Positions 46,851 to 59,766 of a stretch of 64,000 nt of DNA are shown here, in pieces. The notes under the pieces were generated by a model. The model searched no databases, had not been told where the DNA came from, and saw only the letters and a list, made by a program, of their open reading frames with translations. The stretch spans positions 13,506,213 to 13,570,212 of the forward strand of contig OZ234493.1 of NCBI GenBank assembly GCA_965153455.1, written 5' to 3'. A program made the translations under genes and the position numbers. Source of the stretch: Sphagnum compactum. Taxonomy: Eukaryota; Bryophyta; Sphagnopsida; Sphagnales. Position 1 is the stretch's first letter, and the number at the start of each line of letters is the position of its first letter.

Positions 46851-49800
46851 TTTTAAGTTTGATTGTTTATGGTTTAGTATAATCTTCAAATTAGTTTAAA
46901 TTTTAGATTTGATTGCCACTTTGAATTTTCTACTATATATATTTTTCTAAATGCCAGTTGCACTTATCTTGAAAACAAAATGGAATTAAATTTTGCCTTA
47001 AGCTTTTTGGTGGGTGCCAATTGCACCTACCTTGGAAAAAAAAACAAGAGCCACATTTTACCATAGAATTTTGTGTTGGTGTCAGTTGCACTTACCTTAA
47101 AAAAAGAAAAGCAACCACTTTGTAGCTATTTTGAAAAAATGGAGGTTGCCAAAAATGATCCAACAAGTGGTTTCCTTGTTGGGAAGCCACATGTCCCTTT
47201 GTGAAATTTACATAAAGAGCCATTTAGGCATAATTGAAGGGAATCTTGTTGCCATTCGCACTACTTTTGAAATTCATATAGAAAAACCTTGACACAAGGT
47301 ATCACATAATTGAATTTTTGGAGACCTTCATGTGATCAATTTGCTTGTTTAAATAATACACCTAATGAACAATTTCCCAAACAACTTCTTTTAAATACCC
47401 AACCCACCATGCATAAGGGTCAGTGATGAACTACTTGATCTATACCCAACTTGATTATCACCTAGTACAATTTGAAGGTAAGTTTTTGTAGGTTTAAAAA
47501 ACCCAAAAAAAAATTCATTCCCATGCACACCTCACCTCACAATTGCCAATTGATATCAATCAAAATGGAGTTAAAATTGGAGAAGTGGAGGACATTTGAC
47601 TACCCTGGTGACTAAAGGGTAAGGTTGAAAAGCTAGTGGTTGGGAGTTCAAATCCCAACTAGACCTCCTTCTCTTCATACTAGAAAGTAAATTACATTGG
47701 TGGTTAGGATTAAAGTTGTTGTCATAATATTAAAATAAGAAAAAAAGAATGGAAATTATAACCAAATGAAAATGATTCAAATGTTCTTTAAGAGCCCATG
47801 GAAACAACACATGGAAGGGTATGGATCAATATTTGGTTTTCATCAAAGTAATAGGTATTTGGTCCATAATAGTCTTGTTCAATGTTGCACAATTACTCAC
47901 CTTGACAATTCCAATTTCAATTCCAAGGAACCTATTTGAAACGAAATCTAGGTTGTGAAATTGGGTTCCAACTAGAACCACCATATTGGTTAGGTTTTAG
48001 AATTAGGTGTGACACTGTTGTAGATATGGCTTTTAAATGAGATTTGACAAGGGTTTCAAAGTGGGCTAACCCAAAATCAAACCAAGGTTTAAAAAAACCC
48101 AATTTTAGTTCCATTTTAGGATATAGGTTTCTTTTTCATATTCTTTATTTGTGTTTTGTGTTCTTTGTGTTTGTAGTGCTCAAAACATTTCATAGTTTTC
48201 ATTATTCATATTTGCATTCATGTGTTGTGATGATTATTTGTCATTTGTCTTCACACAACTATTTTGTGGGGGTGGCCTATTTCTTTGTGTGCAAATATGT
48301 TGTTCACTAGCTTTGCATTTTTATTATTTTTATTTTTTGGTCTTCATTGCTTTCTTATTGTACATTTAATTTCATGGTTGTCATTATCTCTTCATGTTCA
48401 TCTTGTTATGGTCATCATTGCTTTCTTCATATTCATCTTATTCAATGTCACCTTTATATTCATCTTGTTATTGGTTTTCATTGCCTTATTCAAGACCCTA
48501 AATATTTTTTAGGGTTTAAAGTTATGGAAGGATTAATGGCTACACTTATTACTTTGAAAGAAGTAATCTATTCCCTAAAGTTTTCATTGAAAATTAATTA
48601 TTGTGTTTCTACTTTTATTTCTAGTGGTGTTGCTAAAGAACATTAACATAAATTCTTTGACCATGGATGTTACATTACAATTTGGGTTTTTTTACATTTT
48701 GTTCATCTATATTATAATTAATCAATGGCCAATTTTTCTTAAACATAGGTTCTTCAGTATTGGGCTTGTTACAAGTTATGGGTTATGATATTGTTTAAAC
48801 TTGTGCATGGCTTGTTGTCCATTTAGTGGATAGTGGGTGAATGGACATGTTTATATGGTAATATTGTAAAAAGTAATGGTCACAATTGAAAGTTCTTTTC
48901 CCTAGGAACCATTAAATTTATCTAATGGGTCCATGTGGAATAATTTTCCATCTATGTGCAAAGAAGACCTACATTAAATAAAAGCATGGAAGACCTAAGA
49001 ATAATTGCAAAAAGGACCCATAAAAAGATACGTTGAATGTGTATATAATAGTTCAATTCAATTAACAAAGTTTGCCAAATGCATGTGTGATATGTTTCTT
49101 TGTATACATGGCAAATTCTATCCTTGTAGTTGCAAATATTACCATTATAGTTGCAAAAACATTTATAATTCATTATTTAATGGATGCAATCAAAATTGGA
49201 TGATGTATTGTCACTTTTCATCTATGTCTTCCACAAAAATTTCACCGGTCATAAGCCATAGTTGCATCCATAACAAAAATATGATTCAAGCCTTCTTATA
49301 GTCGCATATGTGACTATATGGACTTGCAACTACTATGACACATAAGACTAACATATCTATAGTTGCAAAATATGTTGATTTGGACACTAGTTGCATTGTA
49401 GTTGCAATGGACAATACTTTTTCTAATGTATGCCACATTGATTTGGATTTTTTTGTTATCTTGTTTTTTACTTTGGTGGATGTTTAAGGACTTGTTTGAG
49501 AGTTGAATTAGGACTAATTTTAGGGGTTGTTTGAGGGCAAGGGGGGGGGGGGGATGGGATGGGGGTCACACTTGGTGTATAATCAAGAGTGAGTTTTTCA
49601 CACCTTGAAATGTTCACCTCCTTGCTTGATGAAGTCATGGATCATGTTCACCTTTCATTGCTTGATGAAGTTATGGATCACGTCTATAGAAGGGGTTTTT
49701 TTTTTTTTTTTGGAATAATTTTTAAAAATATTTGTTTCCCAAGTTTGTGACATCAAAAATTTGGCAAATTTTTCAAATTTTAGCAAATTTCACACTTGAA

Positions 49801-50515
49801 TTAAAATTTTCCCAATTCTTGTGCGCAAGAACCATAAATCTTTGTCCCAAAGAAATTCACTCATGTGAAGATGCAGCAATAATACAAACCCTAGTTACGG
49901 GATCACATCTGTAGCTGCAATAATACAAAGCCCTTCTTTGCCTTTTCTGGCCACCCAAAAGAAGAATTGGTTTTTTGTCTGAAGTGTGAGGAATGAAGGC
50001 AGCAGGTGGATAATGTTGCAAAAAGCAAGCAAGAGTTATGAAAGAAACATCTCTTACAGAACTTAGGTATAGACAGACAATACAAAGTGTTCACAAATGA
50101 TGCATAGCTAGCCAGCTCCCAGTTATGTCCAAAAGTTTAGAACTGCTTTGCCAACACCATTGGTGGCATATCTGCCACACTCCTTTAATTCTTTCTCAAC
50201 ATGTGCCCAACTTCCGCACAAAGTGTAAAACGTCTGCCAAAGTGTGAAAATGTGTGACAAAATTGTGGCAAAGTGTGTACCTGAGCTACTTGAGCTACTC
50301 GGGGCTTGTATAGCTGTGGATTAACGCACACCAAAAGGGCTTTCCGCATAGCATGGTGGGACCAGGACCAGGACCGAAGCTTTTCCTCATAAATATTATC
50401 TCTTGTATGCATTCAACACCAAAGGAAGGAATCAGCAAACTGTTCTAATTATCCCAATATAACACGACGCCAAGTAAAAATTCTAATTAATAAACTTAAT
50501 TCCCAAATCACACAC
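46851..50515. other. AT-rich DNA without a supported gene
   Basis: 46940-47150 has three loose copies of a phrase (GTGCCAATTGCACCTACCTTG and variants). 47606-47655 has a weak tRNA-like B box (AGTTCAAATCC). 48100-48640 gives only Phe-rich low-complexity frames. 49100-49420 repeats the word TAGTTGCA. A 13-G run is at 49541-49553 and a 16-T run at 49696-49711. No gene recognised. Confidence 0.4.
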
Positions 50516-50830
50516 CCAACTTTCCAAGTGAAATTTTCATTAGTTATACAAATTCAAACAACACCTCACCTACCCAAGTGAAATTTTCATTTGTTATACA
50601 ACTTTAAACAACACTTCACCTACCCACGTGAAAATTTCATTAGTTATACAATTTTAAAGGACACCTCACCAACCCAATTGAAATTTTCATCAGTTATACA
50701 ACTTTAAACAACTCCTCACCTACCCAAGTGAAATTTCATTAGAACCTAAAAACTTTTAAGGACACATCACCTAACTCAGCAAATTGTGAGAACTTTTAAA
50801 GGGCACATCACCTACCCAAATGAAATATTA
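50516..50830 (+). repeat. 60-bp minisatellite, about 5 copies
   Basis: A 60-base unit containing CACCTACCCAAGTGAAATTTTCATTAG and TTATACAACTTTAAACAACACCT runs exactly in register from 50516 for four copies, then decays over one or two shorter copies. Confidence 0.9.
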
Positions 50831-52476
50831 CAAATCTAAAAGTACCCATGAAAGACCCAAGTGAAAGGTCATTAACTTACACACATCAAACCAAGACACC
50901 CATAATATGTTTGCTTCATAGCAAAGTGATAGTACTCCAGGAATGGGTTACACTCTAGCTCAACAGTTGGCTTCTATATCTTCTCCAGAGCTTAATAAGG
51001 CCAGGACCAGGATTTGGCAGCTGAAGAATGAAGAGTTCTTGTTGAGACTTTGCACCTGTGCCAGAATTTTTAGGCAAGAGAGATTAAGCCCCCCATGTCA
51101 ACTTATCATCTATTATCAGACAAAGGTGGTTATTTAACAAAATTGTCCGTTGACTCATTTCACTTTGCTAAGTTCACTCATTCCACTTCTACATACATTT
51201 GGGTTGCTTGGATTTGCATATTTCAAACATGATGTAAATTTGCACATTCTTTCACAAACTTGTTTCAAGTGTAAAAAGTCCCAATTTTGCATTGATGTCC
51301 TCTTAATATCAGTGGCCTAACATGGACCAAATTACATATGTTTTACCATGTCTTCTTCATGGATTGGTTCACACCAATGTTCTTATGGTTTCCTATGACA
51401 TCTTCACAAAATTTTCAAAGGTGATTTCGTAAAATGTCACCAAAGTTCCCAAAGTATGTACCCCAGCACACACCTAAAAGGCCCACCTAGGTAGGGTATT
51501 TCGATTTAATTGTTTCCAACCAAAAGCCGTTGGTCAGGACATGACATACCCGGGTTGATGCCCTGAAAGATACCCATCTCCGCACCCCCTACATATGCAC
51601 CGAACATTAGTAATAAACCACCTTGACAAGAACAAATTAGTTGAAAACAATGACAAGTAATCAAATGAAAAAATCAGCTTGTGTAAGTAACCACATAGTT
51701 ATTTTAGATTTTCGTTTTTTTTTTTTTTTTTTGGGAAAATTTCATCCAATGAATATATATGGATATATCAGAAGCATGGGGGTATGGTATGTATGGTTGC
51801 AACATATTGCTTATTTGTAATATTGTATGGTTGTTATTTCATTATTGGGTTTTTTCTCTCTTTTGTTTCTTCATCTTATTTTTGACCTTTTCCACTTTGG
51901 TTGCTATAATCTCTTTTCTCAGATTTGCTTTTTTTTTTTGTGATGAGTAGACATTTTGATACTCCTCTTTCGCTGGGTTTTGTTACTTTTTCATCAGCCT
52001 TTTCCATAGTCTCTTTTTCCAGATTTGTTTGCTTTCGACATTTGGCCCTTCCGATAGGTATTGCTTTTCATTGAGAATTTCCTGTGTCTTGAATAATCCC
52101 ATTTTTTTCTCATATGGAAGTCTGCATAATTGTCTTTTATTGCAACTCCTTAGTTTGCATCCATCATCCATATTTTAATGTAAGTATCAAGTGCATTTTC
52201 ATCCAAAAAAATGTATTGTTGTTTTTATTATAAAAGACCCCCCTAGTTCTGGAATTTGTAAACTTGGGTCATTGTTGGGTCCTGTTGATCTTGTGAGAAT
52301 TTGTTATACTTATTTACCTTACTACCTTGGCAGCGTCAACACTAATTATATTACTTTTCAGAATGTTGGAATTTCTTAAAAACTCAAATTAAAAAATTCT
52401 GAAAGAAAATACTGAATCTTCAAAAACATTTTATTTGTTGAAATGATTTTTTTAATTAATTAATTATTCAACAGAT
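50831..52476. other. No supported gene
   Basis: A worn continuation of the minisatellite words, then AT-rich DNA with an 18-T run at 51715-51732. Short frames at 51759 and 52191 are unrecognised. The last 200 bases may already belong to the LINE copy. Confidence 0.4.
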
Positions 52477-54148
52477 ATGTATTGGAATTGCCAAGGCACT
52501 ATGGATTTCATCATTCAAAGTGGAGTTTCCAAATGTGTTTGGTTTTCTACAATAAGTCACTCCTTGATATTGATCACTGCTAGCCTTAGTTGTTTTAATT
52601 CTCTAGCCCTGCCCTGTAAGTGCATTGTTTGGTCCCCTTCCGTATTGCCAACTAGCTTTACCCCTCTTCATGGTTTTTATTGCCTTCCTGACGACATTAA
52701 GGTTTTAGGGGTCCCCTTTGGCTTTGTAGTGTTCTCCTCTTCTTTTTTGCAAGATGCTTTGGATGAGAATATTTGCCATGCAAATGCCCTTTCAAGGTTG
52801 GGGCATGTCTAGGTCACTTTCGGGATCTTTTCTCAATGTTTCATGTAGAGGCCTTCTTATTTGCTTTGTGCTTTCCCACCGCTCCTGAGCTTCCGACATG
52901 AGCTTGCTTCCTTTGACTTGATCCTCATGCAAGTTTTCGAGAAGCTTTTAAGCCCAGGTTGCTTTGAGTGTTCAAAGGCCCCTTTGGTGCATTGGGAGGT
53001 TATTTCTAGTGGAAGTAGGGGCCTCATCTCAGCAAAGACCATTGAGCTGACAACTTTCTTGGGGAGTTGGGCACTAGTAACGTTGGTCATTACTTCTAGA
53101 TTCTTGTTAAATTCACATCCAATTTTATTGGAAGCCATTGGGTCGAGCAGTTTGGGTTCACTCCCTTTCCAAGTGCGCATGAGGTTGTTTTGGAGGCTTC
53201 TTCCCCTGATTGCAATAGCATGTTTACCCTCATTGGAGCAGCTTGTAGAAAGGGGAACAAATCAACTTCAAGAGATTATTTCAAAAAATATATATGACCA
53301 TTCATTTTCCCGCATCATTTGTAACATGTATTTTAACTCACATTGAGCGCGTCTGAGGTCATGTGCAGGGCTGCACCTGGGAACTTAGTTGTTTGCTTAC
53401 ACTATCACCCTATGTTTTTATCTGCCTTTTAATGTTTTCTTTTGCACGTTGTAGACTAGATTAGGCCTCCCTCATCCTCTGGCTTTTGGTCTAACACATT
53501 GCATTTGTGATTAGTCGTTAAACCCCATGGGGGTCCACCTCCTTCGCTACGCCCATAGTGGGGAAAGGACTACATCCCATGATGTTATTTGGGATGCTTT
53601 TGTAAACATTATGAGAGATGTAAGGTTTCATGTTTTGTGGTAACAAATCCACATTCTTCCATCGCCTTCTTTTTAGTCTTTTTTTAGGCGGGTCAACATT
53701 GTTTTGTCGGTTGATGGCATTCGCACATTGGATAATGTCATCATTACCGACCCCACTCAAGCATACTTGGTATCACGGGCGACTCATTCTCATGGGGTGG
53801 TTGTGACATTAGTAGTTCATGTGAAGGAAGGATTTTATCATGATTGTTACCCAATGGATGTGTTTCTCCCTCTTGCCATAGAGGTTTTTGAGAGTCTTCA
53901 CCAATAGGCCAACAACTTTCTTCATCAATGTGCTAACATTGTGTGGACAACAAAGGGCACCAAAGGCCCTCCTTTATCAATGTTGTGTTCCTTTTACAAA
54001 TAGAGAGTGTTTGTGGCAATATAAATAGTGCAAGTTGTTTCCATCTTGAAATGAGTTGTTATTGCAAAGGAGGGTTCATCTAAGCTTGGAGTTTTATCAA
54101 GTTTACCTCCCCCTTTTGTACTTGATATGTTTCATGCAATTGGTGGAA
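52477..54148 (+). pseudogene. LINE-type reverse transcriptase copy 2 (C-terminal half)
   Basis: Reads DDIKVLGVPFGFVVFSSSFL, QVFEKLLSPGCFECSKAPLV, TFLGSWALVTLVITSRFLL and LQEIISKNIYDHSFSRIICN. Then come a zinc-binding end LAFGLTHCICD followed by NPMGVHLLRYAHSGERTTSH, ITDPTQAYLVSRATHSHGV and MDVFLPLAIEVFESLHQ. Many stops (for example after 52810 and 53343) and shifts. It is the same protein family as copy 1 at 39.9 kb, and the two overlap by about 45 residues around KVLGVP, so they are separate insertions. The last legible stretch, KLGVLSSLPPLVLDMFHAIG, runs right up to the element at 54149. Confidence 0.75.
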
Positions 54149-54938
54149 GGGTGAAAGCACATTACAAGTGAGCCAATTTTCATCAAAAAAGGTGATGTGT
54201 AACTAGTATCATAGTATGCAGTAAGTTTAAATTTTGATGACATCATATGACAATCGTATACATAAGCAAAAAGCCCTAAAATGTTTTGGAATTCAAATTT
54301 CACTTTAAATCAAAATTAATTTCAATCCAATAGTTAGATGAAGAGGACTGAATAAAATCAATATACACAACATATATAATGTGCAGTTTTTTGTTAGCCA
54401 TAGGGTTTCATGTTTGTAGTTCATAAAACATTATTAAAAAAAGTAATCTGAAAAAATAATGCAATGCTCAACTATAAAATCTCTTTCTCTTTCATTTGGT
54501 ATTGGTTTTTTCTTTAAATACATAAAATATTTTGCCTTTATTGCTGAAAAAATGAAAAAAAAACACAAAATTTTAATGAATTTTCGACCAAAATTTTTAA
54601 ATGGACCTAGATTTAATTGATGTATATCAATAATATTGACCACAAAAAAATTCACCAAAAAAATTCACCCACAACCCTAGTTTTGAAGTATGTATACAAT
54701 TTTCCATACTCCACGATGCATATTATTTCGTCACAAATATACTTCATATGTTGAAGTTCAGCAATGTTTGTTGAATTATTTTTTTAAATTGATTATCTTA
54801 AGTCTAAATCTAATCCAATATACTTCAAACAAACAAAAATAATCCAAAATGTGTTGTCTATACTTACACAAAAAAAACCAAATGCAAAAATGTGATATTT
54901 GTGATTACAATTTTTAGAGGTGTAATGTGCTTTTATTT
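54149..54938. mobile_element. Non-autonomous DNA element with TIRs, copy 2
   Basis: Starts GGGTGAAAGCACATTA, the exact reverse complement of the right end of copy 1. Its own right end is worn (TAATGTGCTTTTATTT, 54923-54938). The interior aligns with 46043-46850 in the same orientation, with many substitutions and small indels. It is inserted in or directly after LINE copy 2. Confidence 0.75.
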
Positions 54939-55234
54939 GAAGGTTCGATTCTCAGTGGTTCCCTTTCCTCCTTGTGGCCTGCCTTGTTTGGGCTGGCTGC
55001 TTGCTTGCTTGGACTTTGGTCCTTGCCCCTTGTTTCTTTTTCTCTCCCTTTCTTTGGGTGCTTTCTTTTTATTAAGTTTGGCAAGGTTTCATCAATTGGT
55101 AAGTTAATGGCTGTGTTGAGATAATTACTCATTTTTGGCACAATTTTTGAAGGATTTTAGAGATTATGATGAAGGCATGCTGATGGGGGAGAGAGACAAG
55201 TGGACCAAGAGGCTTAAGAAATGCAGACTATGTA

Positions 55235-55500
55235 AACTTCATGAATTTGGACCTGATTTTAAGAAGTGATCTTAATTCATACCTACAATGTAGGAAACTT
55301 GAAAATTTCAAATTTGATTAATCAAGAAAAAAACTTCATGCAATTGGACCTAATTTTGGGAAATAATTTAAGTTGTATCTCCAATATAGAATGCAACTTG
55401 AAATTTTTTAATTGATTAATCAAGAAAAAAACTTTGAAGTGATTTGTTGACATACTCACCTAAAACATATGGAATTTGAAAATTTTCACAATTCAGACTT
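55235..55500 (+). repeat. ~98-bp tandem repeat, about 2.5 copies
   Basis: AACTTCATG.A.TTGGACCT.ATTTT, AACTTGAAA.TTT and TTGATTAATCAAGAAAAAA recur twice in order, followed by a worn third part (ACTTTGAAGTGATTTG). 54939-55235 before it and 55501-56029 after it hold no recognised gene. Confidence 0.75.
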
Positions 55501-56029
55501 CGTTCCAAAATCAACCCTTTTGGGACACCATGATCAAAGGCTTTAAAAAACATCCAAACAATTTCTTGGTACCCGCCGTACCTTGACTTTTGCTCTATTC
55601 CTTTGGAAAGATGTTTAAAGCAAGGTAAATCATGGGGTATCCCATACTAGCTCCAAAAGAAATTCTTCCAAAAAGGAGGAGATTTCCGGCCTTTCTACCC
55701 CATCCATAAAAATCTGTCCTGTAAACCCTCCTACTTCCCACTAGGTAATTAATAACGAGTGTTGGGTGTGGGTATTAAAAAGTGTTTCATATCTGGGCAT
55801 GGGTTCAGCCTGGTTCCTTCCTAAAGAAATGAACGGGTATCAGCCTAGGCGATACCCTGGTTGATGACTGACTCAGCGGGTATCAGGTTGTAGAGAATCG
55901 GTTGACTAAGAACCCGGTTGCAGGTGGCTAATGAATGGAGGTGCATCAGATGTCTCATGGGTAGTGGCTTCTAAGCTGAATAAGAAGCCTAGTAGCTCAT
56001 GTTGGGCCCTCACATTTTTTCTTCACCTT

Positions 56030-56335
56030 CCTTAGGTTTTTGTTCATGGTGTTCCTCATGGCTGTTCAATATTGTTTCACCTCTTTTGTGTTTTTTGCTC
56101 ATAATACTACCCACAATGGTTTTCCATCTCTAATCCCCCTCCTTTGTGTTTTTTCTTGTGGCATTGCTCATGACGATTTCTTGATTTTCTTCCCTCCTTT
56201 ATGCTTTGGCTTGCGCCATTACTTGTGATGGTTTTCTCTTCTCTCCCCTATGTGTTTCTTGTCATGGCATTGATCATAATGGTTCTTTCGTTCCCTCCCT
56301 TCCTTCATGTTTTTGCTTGGGGGATTGCTAGTGAT
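56030..56335 (+). repeat. ~55-60-bp degenerate minisatellite, about 5 copies
   Basis: Units run TTTTTTGCTCATGGCATTGCTCATGATGGTTTTC and then a CT-rich part ending CCTCC.TT.TGTG, with spacing of 51-60 bases. C/T-rich and without coding sense. Confidence 0.7.
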
Positions 56336-57340
56336 GAAATGCATATATGTACATGTGCATATGAGATGGATCACTAATAAAAAGGGACAAGTGTGATGTA
56401 TCACCTAGTTACATGCTACCAAAGATTGTTTAGAACATTCCCCTTACCATACTGACAATTTGTCACTTTTTTGAACCTCTCAAATCATTATGCATTTCTA
56501 ACCGTAATCACATCACAAATTTTTTGGGCCACAATTTAACAATAATAATCATGTAAAATGTATTGTTTAGAGACAAATTTCATACATCTAAAACACACAT
56601 GAAACATGTGTTCACACTAAGCTTTTTCCTCTACTATTAGGCACACCACACATGCCAAAGGAACTACATTGTGCCTCCTTTTCTCCACTCATTGTTTCGC
56701 CCTTTTTCCTTCACATTTTTGCATAAATTTTCCTCCACCCACCTTCTAGAAAATCTTCTTTACTAATCTTCTTCAACAAACCTCCTAGGTCAAGTAAATA
56801 CACATTTGCCAATCCTCAATTACAGCCCTAATGACCACCTTTTAAAAGTTCCAATAAATAAATAAATAAAAACATCCTATCACTTGGGCACTACCCTAAC
56901 CTTGGCCTCAAAACTAAGTTTTACCTTAATAGAACCAGTTTCACATGAGGTGAACTGGTTTCTTTGGTGAAAGTGTTTAGACTATTTAGATTGGAACCGA
57001 TTGTTTTGGTGTTCAGAGTGTGAACACAGCATGTAGATGTACAACATCTTATCTATTGGCAGGGCCAGCGTGTTTGTGATGCCTTGTTTTCAATCTCTCT
57101 CTCTCTCTCTCAGATGCCATATCATCCTCTTGCATGTCTACAAATGCATGGGGAGATGGTTCACACTGCTACTTTTTTTGTTTTGGTGGATGACTAGTAT
57201 TTGGGATCACTTGATGAGTCTTTTACCACATGGACCTGAATTTCCATGAGTGTTGTGTCAATCAAGCCCTCACAAGCTAGTAAGAGTCATAAAATCCAAA
57301 AGAGTAATAATTGGGGTTTTCCCATTCACACACCTTCTTT
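56336..57340. other. No gene seen
   Basis: AT-rich DNA with a (CT)n run at 57094-57111. Confidence 0.4.
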
Positions 57341-57492
57341 GTAGGCCTTAGATTCACTGAAATCAATGGCCAGGATTCCGTGCCATTGAAACATGTCCTG
57401 CTATTGGAATGTTACGCATAATCACCCCCCGCAAGTCTAGAAAAGGAAATTGCCTTAGTGAGGTCACCCATATATCAGAGGGAATTTTCTTT
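57341..57492 (+). repeat. Dispersed direct repeat, copy 1
   Basis: Shares with 59615-59766: TAGATTCA(C/T)TGAAATCAA(T/C)GG, TTGAAACAT.TCCTGCTA, GAATGTTA.GCA and GAGGTCACCCA.ATATCA.AGGGAATTT. Both copies have the same orientation and lie 2.3 kb apart. A short non-coding element of unknown family. Confidence 0.75.
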
Positions 57493-58714
57493 CACCAAGG
57501 TTGTTACATGTTCATAATTTCTGAGCAACTTGGGTGGCAACTCCCATAGTTCCTTCCCCACTTTCATGGACTTTTTAAGAAAATGAAAGTATTGTCGGTT
57601 TTCTCCAATTTCCAAATCTCAAAAGATCTCACTCAAAGGTCCCACAAATTCATCATATTCCAGAATAAACTATGTTTTCTTCTTCTCAAAAAATAATTTC
57701 CCCCTTTTTTTTTGTGGGATTTTGCCGCATATTGAGAGTGTTGGATTTAAGCAAGGACTGTGTCTTTTCCATCCTTTGCCATAATTTCGGGGCATGTAAT
57801 TTCGGGGCTTCTCTTGTTCCCAATTTGTTTTTGACCTTTTGCAAGGTCGGTGTTTTCTTTCTTTGAAGCCACGCATTTGACCCAGATTGAGCATTTGCCA
57901 TGGTTGTTTCCCTTTAGATCAAAATTCAATCTCCTCAGGTTTGCATTTTATTCAACCATTTGGTTTTTGTTCATCTTGTTGATGACTAACCCGCTTTCTC
58001 TTTTTCGTTTTCTTTTTTCTTTTTTCTATCGCGCCACTTGCAATTCAACACCAACAATTTCCACTTTGTGCCCATGAATCATATAATATATGAAGTTCCA
58101 TTTTTCATCACATGTAGGTCAAGTTCCGTTACCTGATGAAAAGCTTCAAACTTCACATACCCTCTTATGCATATAAGTTCAAGTTCCAATTTTGCCCATG
58201 ATTGATGAACTGCAGTTGAAGTTTTTTTTTAAAAAAATTAAAAATTTAAATTAATTTAAATTAAAAATTCCTCATTCTAGTTCAAATTTGGAGTAACTCA
58301 TGATTAATTCAAATTTCAATTACCCTCATGAAACTGCAATTGCAATATGATATACCCCTAAATTGGTGAAATAAGTTGCAATTTATTTCTCCCCAAAGTG
58401 GTCAAATAGGCCTGACCTTTTTGACCTACCCAATCCCTAACACTTGACCTGCAAATTGTGGATTTGGCTCTTCCTCTAAGTTAAAAGGGAGAAACTCCTC
58501 AACAATGTAGTTTTCATTTGGTCCCACATTTATGTTCACCAGGTGTGTCAGCCCCCAAACAAACCACAAGGTCATAATTTTTGGGAACTTGAAGAACCTT
58601 TTTTCCTTTATTTTTCAGGAATGTTTAGGCTACCAAAGTGAATTCATATTTTGGTGAATGGCATATATGGGGAAAATAGTAGACCTGACCAACAAGCTGC
58701 GAAGTTCAATGGCA
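57493..58714. other. No gene seen
   Basis: C/T-rich then AT-rich DNA. Short overlapping frames around 57670-58077 on both strands are unrecognised. Confidence 0.4.
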
Positions 58715-58739
58715 GAGTGCCAACAAGGCTTTCACTTGC

Positions 58740-58830
58740 ACACCGATGGGTTTGAACCTAAAACCTTTTTTTTTGTTTAAGGTCCCAGGGTCTCAGGGAG
58801 GGGACACTGAGCCATCACCCTTGGAACCCT
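58740..58830 (-). repeat. tRNA-derived SINE-like head, minus orientation
   Basis: On the minus strand, an A-box-like TGGCTCAGTGT (58814-58804) is followed after 45 bases by a B box GGTTCAAACCC (58758-58748), with GTCCCCTCCCTGAGACC between them. Spacing fits a tRNA-like pol III promoter. The sequence does not fold as a normal tRNA, so a SINE head is the better reading. Confidence 0.5.
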
Positions 58831-59614
58831 GGAGTATAATCTATTACTAGTCTGAACCCCGTGCCTAATGCACAGATGTGTGTGCATTTGACAGTACATA
58901 TTACAAAATTACAATTACAAACTACATTTCCAACAAGTGTTTGCAACTTAGAGCACCTCCACCCCAAAACAGTAAACAACTCCTTTATTTCAGAATGTTA
59001 TAAAAGTTCCTTTTAAACACTCAAAGACCATTTATGTCTTTACATCTGGACGAGAGTAATAGTAAGTTTTCAAATCCATAGTAGAAAAAAAGCTTTTAAA
59101 AGGGTTAACATGACCACTGCAAAATGGACCATTAATACTCACACACTCTGAGGGCGTTTGTTACCAACCATAAAAATCAGTGCAGCTTTTTAGTAAATGA
59201 ACTCTGTGATAGGGGGAAAAAACACACAGAGCATTTTTTATCCATTTTCTGAAATGACCTATTGGATTTTACACCCTGTAAGCATACCCTATAAGACTCT
59301 CCTAGCTTTTTTACAAGTGCAATAAATTGAAAACCCAAAATGGTCAAGTTGGTGATGGAAATCTGGCCCACTGCAGTTTTTTATTGTCGTTATCTATGAA
59401 GAGGTTGTGCCAAATTGAGGCATGGTTGCATGAGAGTGTGCTCGTATTGTGACAAAGTGTGTGTTGTGTCTGTTTGGAACGTTTGCAAATGTGGTGGAGA
59501 GTTGAGAACATACGCCAGAGAGTGAGTGTCCATATAATTAATAATACTTTTTCATTATGTACTTATTAGACCAACTGGTCTTGCTGCAAACATGATGGTG
59601 GGACCTGCAGTTCC
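58831..59614. other. No gene seen
   Basis: AT-rich, without repeats or frames that I can assign. Confidence 0.4.
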
Positions 59615-59766
59615 AGGCCGTAGATTCATTGAAATCAACGGTCATGATTATTCATTGCCAGTGAAACATTTCCTGCTAGGTGAATGTTATGCAAAATCTC
59701 GCTGTGCCAACCTAGAACGGGGAAATTGTGCTTGGGGAGGTCACCCAAATATCAAAGGGAATTTCC
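59615..59766 (+). repeat. Dispersed direct repeat, copy 2
   Basis: Partner of 57341-57492, with about three quarters of bases shared by eye and small insertions (for example GATTATTCATTGCC). Confidence 0.75.

Noticed and set aside
48044-48788. Phe/Leu-rich plus-strand frames
   Set aside because: Low-complexity T-rich sequence; no ordered motifs.
50516-50830. CRISPR-like array
   Set aside because: Units are contiguous 60-bp copies without unique spacers, in a plant genome.
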